Assembly (NCBI GenBank): GCA_027625915.1
Contig: JANTQA010000023.1
Coordinates: forward strand, 4,216,001 to 4,280,000
Length of the DNA stretch: 64,000 nucleotides
Origin: Anaeramoeba flamelloides
Lineage: Eukaryota; Metamonada; Anaeramoebidae
Direction: 5' to 3'
Part shown: piece after piece, positions 13,156-24,900 of the stretch
Position numbering within the stretch: position 1 is the stretch's first letter
Layout of the letters: every line of letters begins with the position of its first letter
Notes under the pieces: generated by a model
The model's input: the letters and a program-made list of their open reading frames with translations, nothing else
Databases searched by the model: none
Told to the model about the DNA's origin: nothing
Translations under genes and position numbers: made by a program

Positions 13156-16100
13156 TGGCAGTATTTTTATTGGTAATGTTGATGTTAGTATTACATTCAT
13201 TTATGTGATTTAATAATTTTAAATAATTTGCTAATATTTTTTGTAACATTTCACTATAAAACACGGGTGTGAAGAATGATGAATAATAATCTAAAAAATT
13301 ATTTAAATAATTGATAATTAATATTTGATTACTATTCTTTGTTTTTTCTAAATAAATTATCAATAAATTTGTTAATAAAGATAGTAGTTTTCTTTTTTGA
13401 TTTTTATTAATTATTGAATTTTTATAATTAAAAAATTTAATATTGATCAGAAAATTACAAAATTGTAGTAAAGACTTTATCGATTTCCTTATTTCTTTGT
13501 TATATTTTTTGATAATTTGTTCATTCTTGTTTAATTTTAAAATTTTTTTTTCAATTTTTTTAAAATAATTTGAAAAAAATTCAAAAAAATTAACTAAATT
13601 CAAAGGTAAAAATTTTGAGATTTTTGTATCATTAAAATTTCTCTTCATGACATATTTTTTAAAACCTTTTTGTGGAATAAAAATTATTTTATTTATTTCT
13701 AGAATTAGAAATTTGAATAAATTATTTTTAATTTTAAATTTAAGAATCTTTTTTAATTTTGAATTTTCTACAAAAATATCAATAAAAATAAAAGTTTCTT
13801 TTAAAATTTCAACTCCATTATTTTTTTCAAAACAAAATTTGAAAATAATTCCAAATAATTTAAAAATTGATTTATTAAATTTTTTTTTCAAAAGAAATGA
13901 CTTTTTTCTTTGACTTTGTATTGAATTTATTTTTAAATTAGATTCATTTTTATTGAAATTAGTTATATTATGATTAATTTCCTTTTGTTTATCATTTTTG
14001 TTTTTTGATTTTTTATTATTAATTTCCTTTATTTCTTTATTAGAATTTTCGTTTTCATTTTGTCTTCCTTTTTCTTTTTTCTTTTCCGTTTCCTTTTCCT
14101 TTTCCTTTTCCTTTTCCTTTTCCTTTTCCTTTTCCTTTTCCTTTTCCTTTTCCTTTTCCTTTTCCTTTTCCTTTTCCTTTTCCTTTTCCTTTTCCTTTTC
14201 CTTTTCCTTTTCCTTTTCCTTTTCCTTTTCCTTTTCCTTTTCCTTTTCCTTTTCCTTTTCCTTTTCCTTTTCCTTTTCCTTTTCCTTTTCCTTTTCCTTT
14301 TCCTTTTCCTTTTCCTTTTCCTTTTCCTTTTCCTTTTCCTTTTCCTTTTCCTTTTCCTTTTCCTTTTCCTTTTCCTTTTCCTTTTCCTTTTCCTTTTCCT
14401 TTTCCTTTTCCTTTTCCTTTTCCTTTTCCTTTTCCTTTTCCTTTTCCTTTTCCTTTTCCTTTTCCTTTTCCTTTTCCTTTTCCTTTTCTTTTTCCTTTTC
14501 TTTTTCTTTTTCATTTTCCTTTTCTTTTTCTTTTTCTTTTTCATATGTATTTTTATTTACGTTTACCTTTTCTTTCCCCTTTTGTGTGTTTTCTTCGATA
14601 TAATTTTCGGATATTTGAGTATATTTTGAAATATTTTTCTTATTATCTTTTATTTCTTTTTTATTTTCTTTTTCCTTTTTTCCTTCTGTATTTTGTTCTC
14701 TTTTATTTTCATTTAGAATGATTTCTGCTGTATGTGTATTATTTATATTTTCATTTGGTTTGGATTTCTTATTGTAGTTTTTGTTACAAGTGTTGTTGAT
14801 AATAAATAAAGTTTCCAATAGTTTATATTGCCAGCAAGATTGTTTGATAATAATTTCAATTTTTTTGTTTTGACATTTCTTTAACCAGTCCAAATTTGAT
14901 AAAAATTCATAACCATATGTTGTAGAAAAATTTTTTGATAAATCAAATAATGTAAAAAAAATCATGGGTCTATTAATTCTAGTCTGATTCTTATTCAAAA
15001 AAAATAAAGATAATAAATCAAAAATTGATACGTTGGTAAAATTGTTAATTACTAATTGATGGATAATCGGATATCTTAAATTTAGATCTAATAAATCTTT
15101 TGAATCGTTAATAGCATTTTCTAAAATTTGAAATTTCAAATTAAAAATGATTTGAAGTACCCACACTTGAATTAATTCTTCATTTGAATTTAATATATAA
15201 ACTAAGCAATCAATCAATTCTATTATTATTTGTTTTTCTTTTTTCTTTTTGATGATAATTATATTTTTAGAAATAATTTTATAAATCATCTCTAATAAAT
15301 CAGAGTTATCTTTATTTTCACAAAATTCTAAAAAACAAATATTAATTATTTTTTCAAAATAAATAAATTTAATTTCATCTATAAATAAATATTCGATTAA
15401 ATTTAATAAATATTTCCTTAGTTGTTGAATTTGGTTTTTATTATTTACAATTCTTGGTAGATTACCTACTAAATTGATAGTTTCATTATTTTCGTAATAA
15501 TATAGATATAAAATCTTGATTAGTTTTTCATAATTAATAATTTTTAAAAAGCGTTGAAAATTTTCTTTTTGGTATTTTTCTTTTTGCAACTTTATAAAAT
15601 CATTAAAGATGAATAATAAATATTGTTGGATTTTAAATTCAGTATAAAACCATATTTCAAAATCTAATAAAAAATTTTTAAAAAAATGTTTTAAAAATTT
15701 GATTGGTAAATTTTTTGATAATACATCTTCAATTAAATCAATTGCATTCATACCAATTGCTTTTGGTTTTTGTTGCAATAAATAACTTAAAATTTGAAAT
15801 CCATTATTATTTAAAAAATCATCAAGATATGTTTCATTAATAATTAATGAATTAAAAATTAGATTTAAGATACGGTTTACTATTATATAAATATATAAAT
15901 ATTGGAGTTAATTAAATTCATAAAAAAAAAAAAAAAAAAAAAAAAAATTGAGAAAAATTTATAAATAGAACAAGGTTTTAATTTTTATTTAATTTAAATA
16001 GATATATAATTCTCTTTATTAAATTATATACAAGTAATTGCCAATTGGTATAATATAATTTCTAAGAAATTAAATAAGTTCTTTTCTTTTTATTATTTGA

Positions 16101-19100
16101 ATTGGAAAATCAAATGAATTAAAATATTATATTTTATTTATTATATATTTTTTAAAGGAATATTTGAAATAATTTTATATCCTTTACAATACAAAAAAAA
16201 AGAAAAAATATTTGTAAAAAAAAAAAAAAAAATTTGTTTGAACCAATCATTGTAAAAATATAAAAGTGGTTGTATTTTTGTAAATTAAATCAAGAAAAAA
16301 TGGTAAAATAATCATTTTTTAATACATAATTATATTCGTTATTTCTTGATCAAAGATCTCGGTTAGTCTATATTCTAATAATTTAGAGTAGTTGTGGAAT
16401 TTTTAATTTTGATTTTTTTTTATTTTTGATAACAATTTTAGTTGCTTGATAAAATCTCTAATATTCAAAAATGGATTGGAAATTGGAATTTTTGAAAATT
16501 GAGTGTTTTCGCTTGATTTTTAATAACTGGTTATCATTTTTTTTTTTTTTTTCAAAATTGGAATTTGAAGGATGTTTTTATTAATGTAACTCAACTGTTT
16601 TGGATGGCTAGAGGATTCAAAAAAATAACTTTGAAAATGTATTTTAATCTTGAGAGTCACAATTTTTTTAGAGAGTTAGTGAATTTCAAAACTTTTCTTT
16701 CAAAATTTGAAATTCTTCTTGTCAATAAATATAAAAAAAAACTAAATTGAATTTTAATTTTTAATTTTCAAATTTTATTTTTTTTTTTGTTAACTGATAG
16801 GAACTTAATTCCAAGCATACAATAACTCATTTTATCTGATTCGGAATTGAAAATTATCCAATATAATTTTCTTTATGTTTAATATTCAAATATTACCCAT
16901 CAAGAAAATATATCGGATAATTTTTTCATCCTCGTTCAAATAACAACAGATATATATATATATATATATATAACTCAGGGCCAAAATTACCACATTGTGT
17001 TTGAAATAAAATTTGTAATTTGAATTGTTATGAAAAGATTAAAAGTATAAAATTTATAAACAACTATCTTTGAAAGAAAATTTTATTATTAAAAATTGTA
17101 TAGTTACTTAAAATAAAAAAATAGCATGAAAAATAATTTCAAGATTTGCAAAATTTTTTCTTTGTTATTGTGAGTTTATTATTTTTGCAGCGGAATTTTG
17201 TCAAAAAAAAACAATTTTTTTTTTTTTTTTAAAAAAAAGTTTGTCTACACATCAAAAACCTCTTAGTTTTAATGATTAAAACGCATCATACTTTACTGTA
17301 AATTTTTTTTTGGGTTCCTTTGCACCCCAACATTGCATCAAATGCTTGAATAAATAATTTATTCATTGCAAAAGATATTTTGACATCACATATAAAATTT
17401 GTTTTATTTATTGATTGTCATTCAATAGCAATTTATATATTTGATTCTAAATAATTTAAAAATAAAAATTTAATAAATCAAATTTCGAAATGAAAATAAA
17501 TATTATTTTTTTTTTTAATTTGGAAATTTTTACAATTTTTTCAAACAATAATTATTTTCAAATTTAAATGATTTTCTAAAATAGTTCGAGTCAGATTAAT
17601 AATTGATTTTTTTTTTTAATTTTTACTATTTTTGACCAAAAATATTTAAAAATTATCCAAATAAATAACACAATAAACAAGCAGTCGTGTAGTCAAGTGC
17701 TGTCAAGTACCTAGGTTTTCTTGAGTTTTTCTGTTTTATCTGTGAAGTGTTCTAGGTTTTTTTTACTTTTTGAAATAAAAAGAAAACTCAAGAAAACCTA
17801 ACAACAAAATATATTTAAAATGGAAGGGTTTAACTTCAATTTTAAAACTCAAAAATTTTACAAATTATTTAAATAGATACTCTTATGTTATGAATAAAAA
17901 TAAATCAAAATATTGTGAGATATGTAAAAAAATAAATAATTTAGATATCATTGAAGATTTGGACCATTTTTTATGGAACTGCCCATTCTATAAAGAAAAT
18001 CGAATAATTTAGATTAAAGATTTAGCACATTTTCTATGGAATTGCTCAGCCTATGAAAATAATCGTAAAATCTGGATATCTGAATTAAAAAAATTAATAT
18101 ATCGAATATATTAAAAAATAATAATATTGAAAATATTATTACAAAAAAAGATTCATCAAGATTATTAGCCTTAGTGGATAATAAACTTATCTTTGAGTCT
18201 TTAATAAGATTCCTAAATTTTTATTTAGGAATTCGGGTACACAAGAGGGGCTAATAATTCCTCCCTTAAATAATAAAAAAAAAAAAAATTACTATTTTTA
18301 ATGATTTTTGACTTTTTAAAATCTAGACATAAAATAAACATTATTATTGATTAATAGAACATATATCAAAAATTATTTCCCAAGATTGGATTAATTTAGA
18401 TTGATAATTTCAAATTTCACAAATATATTAATTCAAATTTATACTAATAACAATATTCAAAAAAAAAAATTCTTAGTTTTGAAGATTGTTTTATTATTGA
18501 ATAATATTTAAAAGTTATTTTTTATTTTTTTTTTTAAAAATTTAGGGTTGATTACTAGATCTGATAAAAAAGTTTTTATTAATTTAATTTCAATGTAATA
18601 AGTAAAATTATTTTACAATTTTTTTTTTTTGTTTGTTTTTTCAAGTGTTTTCTATTGTTTAAATAAAAGTAATTGATAATTATTCATATTAAACTTTTAA
18701 TTTTGACCTAAAAGAAATAAATTTCATTTTTCTCTTGATTGGATATTGATTTATATTTTATCTAAAAAAAAATGAAAATTTCAAAGTAATTTATTTTTTT
18801 ATTTATTTTTTTTTAATCATAAAATTAATAACGTTGTTTGATTTTTATTATTAATAAATCAATGTACTGAGTTTTGAATTATTATTATTGTAATAAAATT
18901 TCTTATTTAAAAAATTAAACCACAATAAAAATCATGGAAAAAAAATAATGATAGATTTTTTAAAATTTTTTTTCAAGATCAATAAAAAAAAAATTATAAC
19001 ATAACTTCTTTATCTTTGAACTATTTTGACTTTTATTAGAATTAAAATCTGGATTAAAGACAATTAAGAAAATAAATATATTAGAACCCAATATCATTTT

Positions 19101-21892
19101 AAATCTTTGATTTTTCATTTTATAAAATTTAGGTCAATACGGGGTGCTAAGGGACATATAAGCCAAATTTCAAAATTAGATGCAAACTTTTTTATTATTA
19201 TTTTTTTCTTTTTCCATTTGTCCTAGAAAAAAATAAAATGAGTACACTATATTTTTTATTTATGAATCTATATTGGTTATTATCTTTAAACATTTTAGTA
19301 AAATAAATTATTATTCAAAAAAAAAAAAAAAAAAAAAAAGCAATTAAACAAATTTCAATCATGAAAAATCTGCCCCTATTTTTGAAATTATGCTTAGTGT
19401 GTCACAATTTCTGAAATTGTGGTTAGTTTGTTCATTTTTAAAAAGGGAATATTGAAATTAAATAAATATGATAATAAATATTTTTTATAGTTTTTAATTT
19501 GTTCATTTAAATGATATTAAATTTTTTTATATTAATGTTTTAATTATTTTTCTTATTCTCTTTTTTTCTATTTGGATCAAATTTTCTTTAATTATTCCTT
19601 TCTCTCAATAATAAAGATAATAAAGATGTGTTATATGTACTTTTAAAAAATAGAAATAAAATGATTAAATATATATATATATATATATATATATCTTAAA
19701 CAAGGTAAATATTTCTAAAGTAGAAAATAAACTTGATCATGAATTTGTTCATATTTGTTAAAATATGATCGATTTTGAAAAAAAATGATTTATCTAAAAT
19801 CAAAGAAATTTTAATTTAAAAAAAATACAAATAAATTGAAAATATATGAAGCAAAAAAATAGATAAAAAAAGTTTCTGGTTTGTTGTTATCACTCCCTCT
19901 TTATCATGGTTATTTAAAAGGGGTGTGTTCTTTGGATATTAATTAAAGAAAGGTGATTAAAAAAATGAAAAAGATAAATAAGTATTTGACAGTTGATTAT
20001 TAAACAACTAGAGTAAGTATTTTTTTTGTAATTGGTTTTTAATTTGAAAAAAAAATAAACAGATATACTATGAACAAATTAAGTGTTAATTGGCACCATA
20101 GTGGAATATATTTATATTATTGTGATTGTTTTGTTTTTTTTTTTTTTTTTCTTTAAATTTCTTGTTTTTAACGATTATTCTTTAATGGGCCTGATTAAAT
20201 TAAACAATTTCTTGGTTGAATTTTATTTAAAATTTATTTAAAAAAAAATATTGAAAATCATGTGATTCCTTAAACATCTTTAACTTTTTTTTTTTAATAA
20301 AATAGATCCGAAAATAATAATTAAGGAAGAAAAATGTTTAAAATAAAAAAAAAATAAAAAACAAAAAAAAAAACAAAGAAGAAATTACATAATTGTAGAT
20401 GTTGTTTTGAATTTTCAATTTTTTCGATTAAACAGAATAATATTTTGGCCCCACCAATACAAAAAAGGTTATCAACTATATTTTGGGAGTAGATAATATT
20501 TACATCATTTAAAATGGAATAATTATTAGTATGATGTGTTGAGTTGTTAAAGCATTTATTGCCTTTAATTCTTTTTGCATTGAAGGAAAAAAGCAATCTC
20601 TGGGCGAATTGGTCAAGTATTAAACATTTTGGTCCCTGGTTATATATATTTTCAATTTCTTTTGTTGATAAACCATTTTTAAAAAAATGAATTGAACCGA
20701 TTTTCCCATTAAAAAAACTCCGTTTGCGATCATTTGTTAATATTCGAGCACCTATTGAATTATAAATGAATTCGACGTTATTTAAATAAGGTTTTTTAAA
20801 AGTTATTTCATCATATCCAGTTTGGGAAGTAAAAAAAAAAATTGAAGAATAATTTAAATTTTTTTTTTTTAACTTTAAAGATGAAGAATTTATTAAATTT
20901 GAAGGCTTTATAGTAATTATTTTTTGTTGGTGTGGTTTTCGTTGTGGTATTAATATAGACGATGGAGAATTTGATTTCCGATAAGATAAAGCAATAAAAA
21001 TCCATTTTTGTGAATCAATCCCCTTATTAGAAATGATTCCAATTGATTTATCTGATCGCACTCTAAGTTGTATTTGCTTATTATAAATACTTAACTGGAT
21101 GCCCTTGTCGCCTCTTTGATTTAAAAAACTAAATATCAATGCCTTTTTATTTGTCATTGGAAATTTATTAATATTTATCCAGGTACAAAACCCAATCCCA
21201 TTTGGTGGCAGTCTGTTGATAGATGGCAATTTAAGATGGGAGTTTTTCCCATTGAATTCAAAATAAGAACTTGGCTTATTTTCAATAGTGTTATTAAAAA
21301 AATCTTGAAGGATAGCTAAAATGGTTAAACAATTGGATGCTCTGTTTGGCTTTGTCAAATCCTTTCTTAAGATTCGGAAAATTGTTTTTAATTGGTTGGA
21401 AGGTAAAGAATGCGTGCCAATTAATGTTAGTAATGAAATCAGTTCTTTGGTTGGTTTGAATTTTCTTAAATATTTTTTAACTAAAAAGGGGAATAATCCT
21501 ATTTCACAACAACAATTTTTGTTATGAGTTGATCCTTCGCATAATCCAAGTAATATTTTTACTAATTCATCAAAGAATAAATTATTTGGGATTGATAATG
21601 ATATTTTAAAAATTAATATTATAGCTTCTGGTAATTGAATCAAGTTTTTATTAATTTCATTCGAACACATAATTAAAGATAATAATTTTGTAAAAATTTC
21701 AATCGCCAGAATATTACCTTTTTCCAGATTTTTTTCTTTTTCTTTTTCTTTTTCTTTTTCTTTTTCTTTTTCTTTTTCTTTTTCTTTTTCTTTTTCTTTT
21801 TCTTTTTCTTTTTCTTTTTCTTTTTCTTTTTCTGTTTCCTTTTCTTTTTCTTTTTCTTTTTCTTTTTCTTTTTCTTTTTCTTTTTCTTTTTC

Positions 21893-21923
<31 letters not shown>

Positions 21924-24900
21924 TTTCTTTTTCTTTTTCTTTTTCTTTTTCTTTTTCTTTTTCTGTTTCCTTTTCTATTTCTATTTCTATTTCTTTTGCC
22001 TTTTCTTTTTCTTTCTCTTGATTTTGATCAATAATACTACTTTTGTTATAACTATTGCCGTTGATAATTCTGTTTTTTCTTCTATTGTCAATGCTATTGT
22101 TTATATTATTATCATTGTAATTGTGGTTATTGTTTCCATTTTTTAAAATTTTGAATTCGCCAATAATAAATTTCGGTAAAGTTTCTATTAAAGTTAATTT
22201 AATCTCATTAAAAATTTGTATTTTGTTTTGATTATCGGATAATAATTCAATAAAAAAGTCTATAATATTAAAAATATCAATGAAAATTATTGATCCAATT
22301 TTAAACAATTTTAAAATACTAATATGGAAATTAGATTCTAAAATTAATCGTTTAACAAATTTAGGATTAAATTTTAATAATTTAATAATAAATGTAATAA
22401 TTTGATTAAAAAGCTTTGATTTTATTAAAATATTGTTCTCATTGTTGTTTTGGAATAAATTTTTATTAGTGTAAAAATATTCTGTATTTTTGTTATATTC
22501 TGTCAATTGGTGTTGTTCTTGTTTTTGTTCTTGTTCTTCTTTTATAAGGTTTTTTACATTAGAATCATAATTTTGGATTTCTTTAATTTTAAAATGAAAG
22601 CCAAATTTAATAAAATTAAAAAAATTAATTGTCTCTATTATATCGTTCAATTGAATAAAGGACACAAGTCCCTGAAGAATATGAAAAATCATTTTTTGGC
22701 ATGTATGATTAAAACTTAAATAGCAAATAAATTCCATAAATGGTTTATTATTTAATAATACTAATTGTGTAGATCGGTCGTAAAGCAATAAATCGAAAAT
22801 AATAAAAATTTGTTTCGAGTAATTATTTATATTTCCAAAAGATAAATTTAAAATATTCAAAGAAAATTTTATCAATTTTTCAATTCCATTCATCTTGAAA
22901 ATTGACTGAATAGTCGTATAAAAATTACATTGTAAGATTTCATAAAGAGTGGTTAAAGATAAATATCCTAAATTTGGAGTTTGAATCTTTAAAAATTGAA
23001 GAAAGTATTTTATTTCCAAATTATTATTTTGATATGATGGTAATGACGATATAGATTTGATAAAATGAAATACTTTGTTCTTTAATAAATTATAATATCT
23101 TTTTGTTAATTTATTATTCAAAATTTTGGTTTCCTTTTTGTTGATGTTTTTTTTGTTAACTTGATTGTTTTTAATTTTTTTTTTCTTTTGAAGATTATAT
23201 TTATCTTTTTTATCAAGATTTTTTTCCAAGGATTCAATACAAAAATAAGAACTAAATAAAATTTGCAAACAAAGATTTTTTGTTTTTGGATCCAAATAAT
23301 AATAAGATTCATGAACAGAAATAATTAGATTCAAAATATAAAATTGAAATTCTGGATTTATATATTTGAAATATTTTAAATCCAATTTGTTTATATAATT
23401 GTTCTTTTTTTTATTAAAAATATTCAATAAGGTTATAAAAATTTGTTTTCCTAAAAAATCTTTATTTTTTTCTTGTTCTATTTCATTCTCTTGTTCCTTT
23501 TCTCTTTCTTTTTCTTTTTTCTTGTCTTGTATTTTTCGTTTTTCTTTTCCTTTCTCTTTTTCTTTGCCTTTTCGCTTCTCTTCTCCTTTCTCTTTCTCTT
23601 TATATGTATCTTTCTCTTTCTCTTTCTCTTTCTCTTTCTCTTTTTCTTTATCTTTATCTTTCTCTTTCTCTTTTTCTTTCTCTTTATCTTTCTCTTTCTC
23701 TTTCTCTTTCTCTTTCTCTTTCTCTTTCTCTTTCTCTTTCTCTTTCTCTTTCTCTTTCTCTTTCCCTTTTTCTTCTGATTGTTGGGAATTCAGTTCATTT
23801 TTTGTTTTGTTTTTCTTTTTATTTTTCTCTTTATAATGATCTCTTTTTTTAATTTTTTTATTTCCAATGGTGTGTTTTTTGTTATTTCTGGTTTTACCAA
23901 TTGTTTTTTCTCCTTTTTTCTTATTTTTATTTTCATTTTGTTTTTTAGAGTTTTTGTAACTAATGTTTAAAATTTTTACTAGAATCTGAAATAATTCTTC
24001 AAAAAAGGGATTTAATATCCCAAAGCCAATAGTTGAATTTGGCATTAAACTAAATTCCTGGTTGTGAAAGTGAACAATTTTGGTTATATCAAAAGTATTT
24101 TCACTGGTAAAAAATTTTATCTGTAATAAATTTTTAAAAAATGATTGAAAATTTTGAATATCTTTAATCTCTAAAAAAAATTCATTTTCATTAGATTTTT
24201 TCTGGTCCAGATTGTTGTGTAATTTGAATTGATTTTCTTTTTCAATTTTTGTTATTCCTAAAAATGAATTTACATTTTTTTTATTATCTTTAATATATAA
24301 TTCATTAGGTAATATCTTTTGTTTTGATTTTAATATTTCAAAGCTTTTATTTTCTTCCAATTTATTTTTTTTTTGAATGTTGGTTTCTTTTTGGTGTTCA
24401 TTTAATGTTTTTTCTTTATTTTCTTGGTTTCTGAGGCTTTTTTTTTCTTTTTTGTTTGTTTTGTTTTCATCCTTTTTTTCATTGAAATTTTCGGTTTGGT
24501 TTTTAATATTTGTTTTTGTATGTTCTTGGTTAAAACCGAAATTTGCTTGGTTATTTTTGTTTATGAATAGATTTTTCTTTTTCTCTTTATTATTGTTATT
24601 TTTTTTAAATAGATTTTCTTGTTGGTTTTCCAAAATTTTATTATTTTTTTTTTTTTCATATAACTTGTTGATCTCATTTTTTTCATCAAAATTTTCAGAA
24701 AAATTGGTAACATTTTTTTTACATTCATTCAGGTTTATTTGTGTGGGTGAAAATTTTGGTTCTAATATATTTTTACCTTGGCCTCTCATTATCAATTCAT
24801 TTTGATCTTTTTCAAATTCTTCTTCAGGTTGAGTGAAATTTTTTTTTTTCCTTTTCTTTTTATTAGATTTTGTTTGACTCTTCTTATTAAAATCGTTCAT

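Larger units (their letters stand above)
15880..20388. other. Intron 2 of the BEACH gene (4509 bp)
   Basis: On the minus strand: donor GTAATT at 20388 and acceptor ATAATAG ending at 15880. Splicing rebuilds a TTA codon and joins QHLQL to LNRILNLIFNSL, a continuous helical region in frame. Apart from the LINE fragment and hairpin near 17.7-18.3 kb, it holds only AT-rich DNA with homopolymer runs and short (AT)n. Confidence 0.85.

Noticed and set aside
14029-14629. Long open frames (Phe-Ser, Phe-Leu, Lys-Arg repeats) across the hexamer tract
   Set aside because: They are other-frame readings of the (CCTTTT)n tract. The Lys-Glu frame continues into conserved BEACH-protein sequence, so the others are shadows. 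The same holds for 21.7-22.0 and 23.4-23.9 kb.
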